Of a DNA stretch of 64,000 nucleotides, positions 40,197-49,018 are shown one piece after another. A program made the translations under genes and the position numbers. The stretch is from UBA5239 sp040394635 (GTDB lineage: Bacteria; Verrucomicrobiota; Lentisphaeria; Victivallales; Victivallaceae): NCBI GenBank assembly GCA_040394635.1, contig JBEBRW010000011.1:1-64000 (forward strand), in the 5' to 3' direction. How positions within the stretch are numbered: the stretch's first letter is position 1; every line of letters starts with the position of its first letter. The notes below the pieces were generated by a model that searched no databases, was not told the DNA's origin, and worked only from the letters and a program-made list of their open reading frames with translations.

Positions 40197-40913
40197 ATGA
40201 AATTCCGAAAATATTTCACACTTATCGAATTACTGGTGGTAATAGCGATCATAGCCATACTCGCGGCGATGCTGCTTCCGGCGTTGAATCAAGCCCGTGA
40301 GAAAGCCAAAGCCACCAAGTGCATTGGCGCACAGAAGCAGGTGATAACCGTGGTTCAGCAATATGTGGATGAAAATGACGGAACCATTTTTATCTGGCGC
40401 TCGACCGGAATACAGCGGTGGAGCGGTCAGCTCATTGCCGAAAAGCGGATATCGCTTGAAGGCATGCGGTGTCCTTCCGTGGAGATCCCGGATGCGGTGA
40501 AGGATAATTACGAATACGTTTTCGGGGTAAGTTTTCATGGACGCCCGATCGAATGCCAGGTCAACGGCAGTACTTACGGGGCTTGGTCGTTCAAGCAATG
40601 CAAAAAGCCGACGCTGGCGATTTTCTCGGCGGACAGCTTCAAGCATAACAACCCCAACCGGGGTTCGCACTTTTACCTGATCAATTCTCAGTTGACTGCC
40701 AGTGAGGGTTCGATCAATTCTACATTCTGCCTCAGGCACAACTCCCGGATGAACGCCTCGTTTGTAGACGGACATGTGGCCCCGAGAACTCTTCAGGAAC
40801 TGGGCAATGATATGTATGAATCGCAGCATATGGTCGGCAGTGGAACGACATTATGGGTTCCGGTTATTGTCCATCCAAGGGGTATTTATAGTGGAATAGC
40901 AGTTAATTATTGA
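40197..40913 (+). CDS. Prepilin-like protein with N-methylation motif and H-x9-DG tail
   Basis: This 238-residue protein opens with a type IV pilin/type II secretion signal: a short basic leader (MKFRKY) then FTLIELLVVIAIIAILAAM. The residue before the cleaved Phe is Tyr rather than the usual Gly. A helical segment (ALNQAREKAKATKCIGAQKQV) and a beta-rich region follow, and the tail HNSRMNASFVDG gives the H-x9-DG motif seen in PVC-phylum pseudopilins. Dozens of such genes sit beside glycan-degrading genes in Lentisphaerota, and they may help display or export the enzymes. AAGGAGG precedes the ATG. Confidence 0.9.
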   Translation: MKFRKYFTLIELLVVIAIIAILAAMLLPALNQAREKAKATKCIGAQKQVITVVQQYVDENDGTIFIWRSTGIQRWSGQLIAEKRISLEGMRCPSVEIPDAVKDNYEYVFGVSFHGRPIECQVNGSTYGAWSFKQCKKPTLAIFSADSFKHNNPNRGSHFYLINSQLTASEGSINSTFCLRHNSRMNASFVDGHVAPRTLQELGNDMYESQHMVGSGTTLWVPVIVHPRGIYSGIAVNY

Positions 40914-40923
40914 GGTTGAAAAA

Positions 40924-43900
40924 GTGAAAGCAGCAATTATTTTCCCGGTATTGTTTCTGTCGTTGGTCCTTAGTGGAGCCGAGGCGACGGATGAGTCAAG
41001 CAAACAACGTATTTCCGATAGCGCCGTAACTCCGGTGATCGACGGGGTGGTGAACGATGCGGAATGGGCGGACGCCACGGTATTTCCGCGTTTCATCCGG
41101 GTGGCCGAGGACACTCCGCCGACCCCGGACCAGATGCGGCTGATGATGAAATTCGACGACGAAAACCTCTACATCGGCTTTCGTGCGGAAATGGATATGG
41201 ACCCTGAAATCGTCCGGCTTCCCGACGACTCCCAGGAGACCGTCGGTGTTGACTCGCTCGAAATCACCCTGTGCCCGCCGGATTCCCCGATGTGGATGAA
41301 ATTCGTGGTCGAACGCGCCGGAGGCAAAACCGACCTGCGGTATAAGAACTGGAACATCCAGCCGGCATCCGGGTGGAACCCGGAGTGGCAGTACAAATCA
41401 CGCATCCTTCCGGGCGAGTTCCTGGTGAAGAATATCTGGGAGGGCGAAATCGCCATTCCGTGGAAATCTCTGGAAATGACTCCGCCTCCACCCGGAGAAC
41501 TGCTTCAGGTGCCCGCCACGCTGGTGAGAACCCACGGTAACAAGAAATTCTATTCGTCTCCGCTGCCGCGGCAGAGTTCGTGGACGCGCGTTTCGAGTCC
41601 GTGGGGATTGCCGGACTCTCATGTGCGGGGAATGCTCCTGTTTGCCCGCGGCAAGTCTGTGATACGATACGAGGACAGCCGGAATTTTGAAACGGGCCGG
41701 GCGTCTTACCGGGCGACTTTCACCGGGCCGGGCAATTATGTTTTTATGCCCCGGGTCTGGAATATCAAAAACTCCCAGGATGTGTTATTTTCCGGCAAAA
41801 CGGATTTTTCCGGGGACAGGATTGACTGGGAGGGCGGTGTGACCGTCAAAGAAAAGCGTCATGTAATGATGTATTTCCAGATTACCGACGGCGAGGGCAT
41901 AAGCGGGGTTGTGTCCCGGCACGGCAACTGCCTGTTCATTCAACCGCCGTTCTGGGGCGAGGGGGAATATATCCCCTCGCGTGATGTGCTGGCCGTTTCC
42001 GGGGCACTGAACATGCAGACATTGCCGGAATCGGGCAAAATCCATATCCGGCTTGCCGACCAGAATGGAAAGGATGTCGCTTCCGAAGCCCTGCCCACGG
42101 ACGGAAAACGCGAGTTTTTCCTTGAGATGCCGTTGGAAAAGGTTGTGGCCGGAAAATATACATTGCTGGTCCGGCTCGATGACCGTACCGGCAAGGCGCT
42201 TAATTCATTCTCAAAACCGTTTGAGTTCGAGCGTCCGGACTGGCTTACCCACAAACGCGGAATCGTCACGGCTCCGCCCGCCGGGTTTTCACCGCTGAAG
42301 CACAGCGAAACGGCGGACGGAATCCAGGTGGATGTCTCCCGGCACTCACTGGTATTCAAGGATAGTTTCCTGCCGGAAAAGATCACATTATCAGGCGAGG
42401 AATTCTCGTCGGGCGCCTGGACGTTTCAGGCGGAAACGGATTCGGGCATTCAGGAATTCAAGCCGGTCGCACCGTTGAAAGTCACCGACGGGAACAAACG
42501 CGGAATCACGCTCGTCTACAAAGGGGAAAGCAAGGATCTGTTCCTTGAGGCAACCGTGAGGATTGAGTTCGATTCGTTCCTCTGGCACAAGGTGAAACTC
42601 TCGCCGAAAAGCGGAAATGTCAAGGTGAAGGAACTCTCGCTCGCCGCGCCGATGAAACCGGAGAAACTGCGCTATATGGCTTCGAGCGATGCTTCGTCGC
42701 CGCTGGATGTGCCGTTCTATTATGCCCTGATTTCCAAGGCCAGGACGGACAGGGTTCTCCCCAAGCCCGATCTGCACTATACCGTGGAGGCTTCTGGAAA
42801 CGGCTGGCACTATGAAAAAATGTTCGGCTCCTTCTACTTTGTCGGCGGGGAGGACCGGGGGGCCTATTTCCTCATCCCCTCGCAGGAAAACTTCTTTGTG
42901 AAGGACAAATACAATTCAGTTTCGGACAGGGAGAATGAATTCGCCTTCGCCATCAACTTCATCGATACGCCGACGGAGATCAAAGCTCCGCTGCGGTACG
43001 AATTCGGGGTGTCGCTCCTGCCGGTCAAGGAACACGGCGACATACAGAAACTGCGCCGGGTCGGGCAGTTCTTCTACGGCGAAAAAGGCTGGGACCCGGA
43101 AACCTACCGGCGCGAAAACAAGGTGGCGCAGCGTCACTTCAATGACCCCTGGTCCCCGCGGTTCATGCGGCCGAAGGAACTGCCTGTTTTCCCCGAAAAA
43201 TATTACACCACGGACGTTCTGCCCTGCTGGACGCTGAAAACGACGCAATGCGGCAACCCCGAACCGCCGGAAAAGGAACTCGCGGAAATCGCGGCGCATA
43301 TCAAAGGAATCAACGAAAGCTCGAAAGCCATGCCGACGTTGTGGTACGACGCCATGATGGCGCCGATGGTCCCGAACGTGACGAAATATCTGGCCGATTT
43401 CGAGCGCTATCCCGCGAACCGGCTGCCGGTCGAGTATTATTCGACGTTGGTCTGCCCGAAGAGTTCCTGGCCCGACTACTATTGTTATGGCCTGGAACAA
43501 CGGTTGAAACAGGGGGTGAAAAGCATATACCTTGACATGACTTCAATGGGAGTTTGCTCAAACCGGAACCATGGCTGTGGTTATACCGATACGGACGGGC
43601 GCCGCCGCGGCTCGATACCGGTTCTGGAAACGCGTGAACTTTTCCTGAGGATGCAGGCGCTCGTCAAGGGAAATGACCCGGAGGGGATCGTCATACTTCA
43701 CGGCCGGCTCATGACCCCGAACACGCTGTGGGTGGACGTTAACACCACCGGCGAGGAGTGGACGCGGGCCAAAGATTACAGTTCGCTCTCGCCCGAGTTT
43801 TATCAGCTGGCATGCATGAATACGGAAAAGGTCGGCACGGTCGGGGTTCACTTCGCCGGGCTCATCTACAAACAATACCCGCAGGCCAGAAGCGGAAACG

Positions 43901-44277
43901 TCACCCAGGCGGAAATCATGGGTCTCGCGCTTCTTCATAACGACACTCTTTACAGCGTGAACGGAATTGAAATCCCGGGCAATAAAATGGTTTGGGATGC
44001 ACTGGCAACATTCGGGGCGGACAAGCCCGGCACGGTCTGGACGCCTTACTGGCGGAATCCGGCGAATGAGTACCCCGATGGCGTCGCCGTGTCGAGCTAT
44101 GAGCGCGACGGCAAGCTCCTGCTGGTGATCTTCAACGTGGCTTACGAAGAAAAGAGCTATGACCTCGGCCGCTGGTCCGGCCGGGTTATTCGCGATACTC
44201 TGAACAACTACGCCGAAGTATCCGCCAAGGCCCTGAAAATGCTGTCCCGCGGCTTCCGCCTGCTGCAGGTGGAGTAG
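40924..44277 (+). CDS. Giant secreted glycoside hydrolase-like protein (CBM9-like plus DUF6067-like domains)
   Basis: This 1117-residue protein has a signal peptide (ending LVLSGAEA). Residues 30-235 look like a CBM9/DOMON-type carbohydrate-binding domain (TPVIDGVVNDAEWADAT, FDDENLYIGFRAEMD). A beta-rich middle (240-700) follows. A C-terminal TIM-barrel-like region (770-1060) has acidic and Trp-rich strands such as MPTLWYDAMMAPM, GVKSIYLDMTSMGV and VDVNTTGEEWTR. The last part fits the DUF6067 glycoside hydrolase-like group; I cannot name the catalytic pair with certainty. The start is GTG, 8 bp after GAGG. It would act outside the cell on a complex glycan under control of the adjacent LacI regulator. 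Confidence 0.7.
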   Translation: MKAAIIFPVLFLSLVLSGAEATDESSKQRISDSAVTPVIDGVVNDAEWADATVFPRFIRVAEDTPPTPDQMRLMMKFDDENLYIGFRAEMDMDPEIVRLPDDSQETVGVDSLEITLCPPDSPMWMKFVVERAGGKTDLRYKNWNIQPASGWNPEWQYKSRILPGEFLVKNIWEGEIAIPWKSLEMTPPPPGELLQVPATLVRTHGNKKFYSSPLPRQSSWTRVSSPWGLPDSHVRGMLLFARGKSVIRYEDSRNFETGRASYRATFTGPGNYVFMPRVWNIKNSQDVLFSGKTDFSGDRIDWEGGVTVKEKRHVMMYFQITDGEGISGVVSRHGNCLFIQPPFWGEGEYIPSRDVLAVSGALNMQTLPESGKIHIRLADQNGKDVASEALPTDGKREFFLEMPLEKVVAGKYTLLVRLDDRTGKALNSFSKPFEFERPDWLTHKRGIVTAPPAGFSPLKHSETADGIQVDVSRHSLVFKDSFLPEKITLSGEEFSSGAWTFQAETDSGIQEFKPVAPLKVTDGNKRGITLVYKGESKDLFLEATVRIEFDSFLWHKVKLSPKSGNVKVKELSLAAPMKPEKLRYMASSDASSPLDVPFYYALISKARTDRVLPKPDLHYTVEASGNGWHYEKMFGSFYFVGGEDRGAYFLIPSQENFFVKDKYNSVSDRENEFAFAINFIDTPTEIKAPLRYEFGVSLLPVKEHGDIQKLRRVGQFFYGEKGWDPETYRRENKVAQRHFNDPWSPRFMRPKELPVFPEKYYTTDVLPCWTLKTTQCGNPEPPEKELAEIAAHIKGINESSKAMPTLWYDAMMAPMVPNVTKYLADFERYPANRLPVEYYSTLVCPKSSWPDYYCYGLEQRLKQGVKSIYLDMTSMGVCSNRNHGCGYTDTDGRRRGSIPVLETRELFLRMQALVKGNDPEGIVILHGRLMTPNTLWVDVNTTGEEWTRAKDYSSLSPEFYQLACMNTEKVGTVGVHFAGLIYKQYPQARSGNVTQAEIMGLALLHNDTLYSVNGIEIPGNKMVWDALATFGADKPGTVWTPYWRNPANEYPDGVAVSSYERDGKLLLVIFNVAYEEKSYDLGRWSGRVIRDTLNNYAEVSAKALKMLSRGFRLLQVE

Positions 44278-44286
44278 GGGAATTCT

Positions 44287-44378
44287 GTCCACGAAATACA
44301 CGAAAATTCACGAACAAAAAGAATTGGCCGCCGAATCGGCGGCCAATAACATTCGTGTTTTTCGTGACTTTCGTGGAC
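44287..44378. repeat. Nested inverted repeat, CACGAAA variant
   Basis: The outer arms GTCCACGAAATACACGAAAA and its near inverse (TTTTCGTGACTTTCGTGGAC) enclose a 23-bp palindrome, TTGGCCGCCGA-A-TCGGCGGCCAA (44324-44346). It lies between the convergent ends of the hydrolase-like gene and nagA copy 2. It could act as a bidirectional terminator. Confidence 0.8.
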
Positions 44379-44390
44379 GAAAAAGGTCTT

Positions 44391-45530
44391 TTAGAGTTTG
44401 CGCTTGCCGTCGACGAAGACCGCGGCCGGGGAGAAGTCGTCTTCCAGCACCAGGATGTCGGCGGAGTAGCCGGTTTCGATCTTGCCGAGGCCGGGGAGGT
44501 TCAGAGCCTGCGCCTGCGCCCACGAGGTTGACTTGATCAGTTCCTTCAGCGGATAACCGGTGATCTCGTAGACGTTTTTCAGGCCGCTGAAATAAAGCAG
44601 CGTACTACCGGCGAGGGCGCCGTTTTCGAGACGGGCCGCATCGCCTTTCACGATCACGTTCATGCCGCCGAGGTCGTATTCGCCGTCCGGCATGCCCGCC
44701 GCGCGCATGGCGTCGGTGATCAGCTGGACGTGGGCCGCGCCCTTGACTTTGAACACCAGCTTGATCATTTCCGGGCAGATGTGGAGCTTGTCGCAGATCA
44801 GCTCGACAAACGATTCGTCGTGGAGCAGTCCGGCCCCGACCATGCCGATGTCGCGGTGGTGCAGCGGCGTCATCTGATTGCAGAAGTGCGACAGGTTCTT
44901 AAAGCCGTACTGACTGGCTTTCAAGTAATCCTTGTAGGTGGCCGCCGTGTGCACGCAGGAGGGGGTGATGCCCATGGCCAGCAGCTCCTGGGTAAAGGGC
45001 AGGGCGCCTTCTTCTTCCAGCGCGTAGGACACTTTTTTGACCGGGAAAATCGCGTTCAGGCGTTTGACCATCTCAATATCCGGCTTGCGGATGAACTCCG
45101 GGTTCTGGGCGCCGAGGCACTTGGGGTTGATGAACGGGCCTTCCAGGTGGATGCCGGCGATCTTGGCGCCGGTGGGGTTCTTCATATATTCGGCGGCGGT
45201 CCGCAGCGCTTTGCTGAGCTGTTCCTCGCCCACGGTCAGCGTGGTGCCGAGAAAGGAGGTCACGCCGTCCTGGATTTTATCGTTGCCGATGGCGGCAATG
45301 CCTTCCATGGAGCCGTCGCAGAAGTCGTGTCCTGAGCGGCCGTGAAAGTGGACGTCGATGAAGCCTGGTACTACCATTTTGCCGCCGGCATCGAAAATAT
45401 TGTCGATGGCCGGAAGATCTTCGTTTTCAAGATAAACCCGGGCAATGGTCTTGCCGTCCATCAGGATCGCGCCGTTGACGATATCGACGTCCGGCGAGAT
45501 GATATGAGCATTTTTGATCAAGGTTTTCAT
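44391..45530 (-). CDS. nagA: N-acetylglucosamine-6-phosphate deacetylase (copy 2)
   Basis: This 379-residue amidohydrolase has the expected motifs DVHFHGRSGHDF, HLEGPFIN, CVHTAA, LSHFCNQMTPLHHRD and the catalytic Asp in ITDAMRAAGMPDGEY. LSHFCNQM replaces the usual THLFNAM, and the protein is only distantly similar to the copy at 5401-6627, so substrate preference may differ. GGAGG sits before the ATG, which lies 15 bp after the ROK kinase stop. In this operon kinase and deacetylase would turn free N-acetyl amino sugar into amino sugar 6-phosphate plus acetate. No nagB follows. Confidence 0.9.
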   Translation of the reverse strand: MKTLIKNAHIISPDVDIVNGAILMDGKTIARVYLENEDLPAIDNIFDAGGKMVVPGFIDVHFHGRSGHDFCDGSMEGIAAIGNDKIQDGVTSFLGTTLTVGEEQLSKALRTAAEYMKNPTGAKIAGIHLEGPFINPKCLGAQNPEFIRKPDIEMVKRLNAIFPVKKVSYALEEEGALPFTQELLAMGITPSCVHTAATYKDYLKASQYGFKNLSHFCNQMTPLHHRDIGMVGAGLLHDESFVELICDKLHICPEMIKLVFKVKGAAHVQLITDAMRAAGMPDGEYDLGGMNVIVKGDAARLENGALAGSTLLYFSGLKNVYEITGYPLKELIKSTSWAQAQALNLPGLGKIETGYSADILVLEDDFSPAAVFVDGKRKL

Positions 45531-45545
45531 GAGAGCCTCCTTGGG

Positions 45546-46937
45546 TTATTTGATTACGGGCAGACTGGCCGCAATGACGGCCTGGCCGTGACGCTTGAAC
45601 TGTTCGTCCGGAATGCGGAAGGTGATCTGGGCCGCGAGTTCGGGGAACTCGGTTTTCAGGGTGTCTTCGGCGACTTTCAGGATGATTTCGCCACCTTCGC
45701 CGGAAGTCACGCGGCCGAGGATCAGCAGATTGTGCAGTTCATAGAAGTCCGCATAATGCGCGATCGCATAGCCGAAGCAGACGCCGATCGTGCGATAGAT
45801 GGCGGCGGCGCGTTCGTCGCCCTGTTCCATCAGTTTCTGAACTTCCACCAGCTGTTCGGGGAACTTCATATCGGCGGGGAAATGCAGACCGGCGAGGGGG
45901 GCCAGGCGGGCCACGCCCTGCTGACAGAAGAACTGCACGCCGCAGCCTTCGTCACCGGACCATTCGTCCACGGGGCCGTTTTCGCGGTAGTCGACCGGGG
46001 TGAAGGCCAGTTCGTCGAGCCAGTCGGTGATGTTGCCGGAGAGGTTCACGTAACCGCCGGCCACGCTGGTGCCGAACGAAATGCCCAGCACGCCGCTGCA
46101 CTTCATCGACATGGCGGCGGCGAGGGCGGTGACTTCGCCGTCATTGGCCACGATGGTCGGCACGTTGAATTTCTTCTGGATATCGGTGAAAATATTGACG
46201 ACCTTGGTGGAGAAATCTTCCTTGCTGACGCCGCGGAAGAGCGACGCGATGCGCGGCTGGTTGTCGACGAGCACGCCCGCCGAGCTGCCGCCGATGCCGT
46301 CGATGCGGGGCAGGTGGGCCGCGGCGCGTTCGATGGAATCGATGATGCCGGCCTTATGATACTCCGGATCTTTCTCGAAATAGGGGTCCCAGCGGACTTC
46401 TTCGGTGAAAACGACTTCGCCATCCTTGACGGCTGCGCACTTGCGGTCGGAGCCGCCGAGGTCGAACCCGATCCGGCAGCCGTCCATGTGTCCGCCGAGC
46501 GCCACTTCGATTTCCTTCGATTCCGGGGCTTCCTCGATCGGCACGCCCACGACTTCAAACGGATGACCGTAAATCCGCTCGCCCATGATCTCAAAGTCAA
46601 AGGCGCGGGCGCCGTTGGCCGAGTAAATCATCGAGAGTTCTTCCGCCACGTCGGGGGCCCCGGCGATGATCACGCGGAAGCCGCCCTTCTGCCAGAGCAT
46701 GAATTTGACGATACGTTCGACATACTTGACGTTCAGGTCCTTGTACTCATCGGTATTCGGAAATATCTCGGTCGGAAACGTCGAACAAGTGCCGTTCGGG
46801 CGGTTCAGGGCGATAACGATTTTGCGGCCCTTGCCGCTGGCCTTGACGGCATCGCGGAAGGCACGGTTCCAGAGCACCGCCGGAACAAAACCGGGGTCGA
46901 GTTCGGGCTTGATGGCCGGATTGATCTTCAGTATCAT
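45546..46937 (-). CDS. ROK-family sugar kinase-like protein (putative amino-sugar kinase)
   Basis: This 463-residue protein is much longer than typical ROK kinases (about 300). An N-terminal domain of about 155 residues precedes the ROK core. The core shows the phosphate-1 motif GFDLGGSDRKCAAVKDG near 157, IGGSSAGVLVDNQPR near 215, VANDGEVTALAAA near 263 (catalytic Asp region) and GVLGISFGTSVAGGYV near 283. I see no clear CxCGxxGCxE zinc motif; a cysteine-containing GDEGCGVQFFCQQG lies near 327 instead. It would phosphorylate GlcNAc or a relative for the following NagA. AGGAG precedes the ATG. A promoter and operator lie upstream at 46987-47029. Confidence 0.75.
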   Translation of the reverse strand: MILKINPAIKPELDPGFVPAVLWNRAFRDAVKASGKGRKIVIALNRPNGTCSTFPTEIFPNTDEYKDLNVKYVERIVKFMLWQKGGFRVIIAGAPDVAEELSMIYSANGARAFDFEIMGERIYGHPFEVVGVPIEEAPESKEIEVALGGHMDGCRIGFDLGGSDRKCAAVKDGEVVFTEEVRWDPYFEKDPEYHKAGIIDSIERAAAHLPRIDGIGGSSAGVLVDNQPRIASLFRGVSKEDFSTKVVNIFTDIQKKFNVPTIVANDGEVTALAAAMSMKCSGVLGISFGTSVAGGYVNLSGNITDWLDELAFTPVDYRENGPVDEWSGDEGCGVQFFCQQGVARLAPLAGLHFPADMKFPEQLVEVQKLMEQGDERAAAIYRTIGVCFGYAIAHYADFYELHNLLILGRVTSGEGGEIILKVAEDTLKTEFPELAAQITFRIPDEQFKRHGQAVIAASLPVIK

Positions 46938-46980
46938 GGTATAAATCTCCTGTTTTTGTTAATAAAGTTTCTCACTTAAT

Positions 46981-47008
46981 AGAATATAGCCAAAAACGGC
47001 GATTTCAA
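46981..47008 (-). promoter_or_regulatory. Candidate sigma-70 promoter of the ROK-nagA operon
   Basis: On the minus strand TTGAAA (47008-47003) and TATTCT (46986-46981) are 16 bp apart, about 44 bp before the ROK start codon. Confidence 0.5.
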
Positions 47009-47011
47009 CCT

Positions 47012-47029
47012 TGCGTAAACATTTACGCA
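47012..47029. promoter_or_regulatory. Palindromic operator upstream of the ROK-nagA operon
   Basis: TGCGTAAACATTTACGCA has perfect 8-bp arms around a 2-bp centre. It abuts the -35 element on its upstream side. A half-match ending TTTACGCA lies at about 47082-47098. The form resembles LacI/GntR-type operators. Confidence 0.7.
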
Positions 47030-47135
47030 CAATTTTCAGGCAACTACCCAAAGGCTCAGCGGTTATAATGAAGAACATTCATGAAACCGTTTACGCATAT
47101 CACTGCATCGTATTCAGGCGGGTAGGGTGGGGAGA

Positions 47136-47909
47136 TTATTTGGCGGGAGCTTCTGCTTTGGGTTCCGGCTTCGGGGGCTCCAGCGATTTGATGATTTCGG
47201 CGACGCGCCAGCGGTCCAGCCAATCCATCTTGCCGGTCTTGAGGTCGTAAACCGCACCGGCCACGGCGATTTTGTTGGCCATGGCGAGCTCGAGCAGGTC
47301 TGGACTGCGGGTGAGAAGCTCCTTGATTGCTTCGAAAACATTTTCTTTGGTACAGACGGCGATGAGTTCTTCGTCGGTCAAGTGCTTATTATCATTTTTG
47401 ACACGCTCGGCGACCTTGCGGATGGGCTTGATCAGTTCCAGTGTGTTGGGCGACAGTTTTTTCTGGGCCTCATCGCTCATCGCGGCCGCTATTTCAACGC
47501 AGTCGGTGTGCCCGAGCACTAATATCAGCGGCGTGAACGTATGCTTGACGTTGTATTCGATGCCGGCGGCTTCGTTTTTGCCGCAGGTATTGCCGGGCAC
47601 GCGCAGAACGTTGAGATCCATGATCCCCACATCGAAAATCAGTTCCACCGGCACCCGCGAATCCGAACAGCTTAACACCGTGCCGAGCACATAATGGGCC
47701 TGATTGCTGGTGACGGCGAGCTGGCGGCGGGCGGCGTCGGTGTGCGGATGGCTCAATCTCTGGGAAATGAACCGGGCATTGCCGCGCTTCAGGGTTTCGA
47801 GCACCGTCCAGGGCGTATCCTTGTACAGAAACCGGTCCCGCTCGGCAGCCTGGGCCGATACTTGAACAACACCGGCGAGCAGCAGTACGACAATCCACGC
47901 AGTTTTCAT
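47136..47909 (-). CDS. Periplasmic beta-class carbonic anhydrase
   Basis: This 257-residue zinc enzyme interconverts CO2 and bicarbonate. Zinc and dyad residues are C81, D83 and R85 (CSDSRVPVELIFDVG), with H134 and C137 in VLGHTDCVE. The substrate-loop RVPGNTCGKNEAAGIEY also fits the family. A signal peptide (MKTAWIVVLLLAGVVQVSAQA) places it in the periplasm. The ATG at 47909 has GGAGGATGG upstream and makes the signal peptide N-terminal; the longer frame to 47987 is rejected. The C-terminus ends in a Pro/Lys/Ala-rich tail of about 15 residues. No bicarbonate transporter is adjacent. Confidence 0.92.
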   Translation of the reverse strand: MKTAWIVVLLLAGVVQVSAQAAERDRFLYKDTPWTVLETLKRGNARFISQRLSHPHTDAARRQLAVTSNQAHYVLGTVLSCSDSRVPVELIFDVGIMDLNVLRVPGNTCGKNEAAGIEYNVKHTFTPLILVLGHTDCVEIAAAMSDEAQKKLSPNTLELIKPIRKVAERVKNDNKHLTDEELIAVCTKENVFEAIKELLTRSPDLLELAMANKIAVAGAVYDLKTGKMDWLDRWRVAEIIKSLEPPKPEPKAEAPAK

Positions 47910-48073
47910 AGTTCCATCCTCCATTTCTATTGTTAAAATAGCACCGGATCGGAAAATTCCCAACCGAACGCGGTATTTCCAATGCATTATTTTTCTTTTT
48001 TGCTAAAAAACAGTGGAAATATTTCTTTTTGGATATATAATAATTAGTATTATAGCCAAAAGGAAAATTTTTC

Positions 48074-48847
48074 ATGAAAAAAGTAGCATTGATTACCGGC
48101 GGGGCCCGCGGGATCGGGTTGGGGATTTCCAGGAAGTTTGCGGAAAACGGTTATGACCTGGCGATTTGCGCGGCCAGTCCGGCCGAAAGATACCATGAAG
48201 TCGTGGAGGAGCTCCGGAAGCTCGGCGGCGGCAAGGTAATTTATTGTCAATGCGATATTTCCGATGCGGTTTCGCGCAATATGATGCTGGAGGAAATCCT
48301 GGCCGAATATCCGGCGGTCAATGTATTGGTCAACAATGCCGGGGTGGCGCCGAAGGTCCGGGCGGACATTCTGGAAGCCGGCGAGGAAAGTTTCGAGGAA
48401 CTGATCCGGATCAATTTGCAGGGGCCGTATTTCCTGACGCAGGCGGTGGCAAAACTGATGATCGCCTCGCGGCGGATGGACCCGGAGTTTGAGGGTACGA
48501 TCATCAACATCAGTTCGGTTTCTTCGACGGTGGCGTCGGTCAGCCGTGGGGAATACTGTATTTCCAAGGCGGGGATTTCGATGGCAACCAAACTGTGGGC
48601 GGTGCGCCTGGCCGAATACGATATTCCGGTATACGAGATCCGCCCGGGCATCATCAAAACGGACATGACCAGCACCGTCACCGAAAAATACGACAAACTG
48701 ATCAACGACGGTTTGTGCCTGCAGAAACGCTGGGGTTTCCCGGAAGACATCGGCAAGGCCGCCCTGATGCTCGCCAACGGCGCGCTGGCGTACTCCACCG
48801 GACAGGTCATCAACATCGACGGCGGAATGGAACTACCGAAGCTGTAA
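48074..48847 (+). CDS. Short-chain dehydrogenase/reductase, 3-oxoacyl-ACP reductase-like
   Basis: This 257-residue Rossmann enzyme has the NAD(P) motif TGGARGIG at residues 9-16, NNAG near 91 (VLVNNAGVAP), the catalytic Ser in INISSVSSTVAS near 142 and the Y-x3-K dyad in YCISKAG near 160. The motif PGIIKTDMT follows, and the IDGGM end is standard. It would reduce a ketone or oxidise an alcohol, and a sugar acid is as likely as a fatty acid given the context. It lies 170 bp upstream of the lyase/flavoenzyme operon on the same strand. An ATTAAGA repeat separates them. Confidence 0.85.
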   Translation: MKKVALITGGARGIGLGISRKFAENGYDLAICAASPAERYHEVVEELRKLGGGKVIYCQCDISDAVSRNMMLEEILAEYPAVNVLVNNAGVAPKVRADILEAGEESFEELIRINLQGPYFLTQAVAKLMIASRRMDPEFEGTIINISSVSSTVASVSRGEYCISKAGISMATKLWAVRLAEYDIPVYEIRPGIIKTDMTSTVTEKYDKLINDGLCLQKRWGFPEDIGKAALMLANGALAYSTGQVINIDGGMELPKL

Positions 48848-48880
48848 TTAATTAAGAATTAAGAATTAAGAATTAAGAAT
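48848..48880. repeat. Short tandem repeat of ATTAAGA
   Basis: About four 7-bp units of ATTAAGA (48851-48878) follow the SDR stop codon directly. The tract is AT-only except for one G per unit. Confidence 0.85.
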
Positions 48881-49018
48881 TTAAAGAATAAATATGCCGT
48901 CGGGTGTTACTCGGACGCGGTCCAGCGCGCGGATAGCGCTGGTCGCCCATAAGGCGAAACAAATGCAAGCCGAAGGCGCTACAGGAAAAAATACACAACC
49001 GCGAGGAATGGAGAAGTT

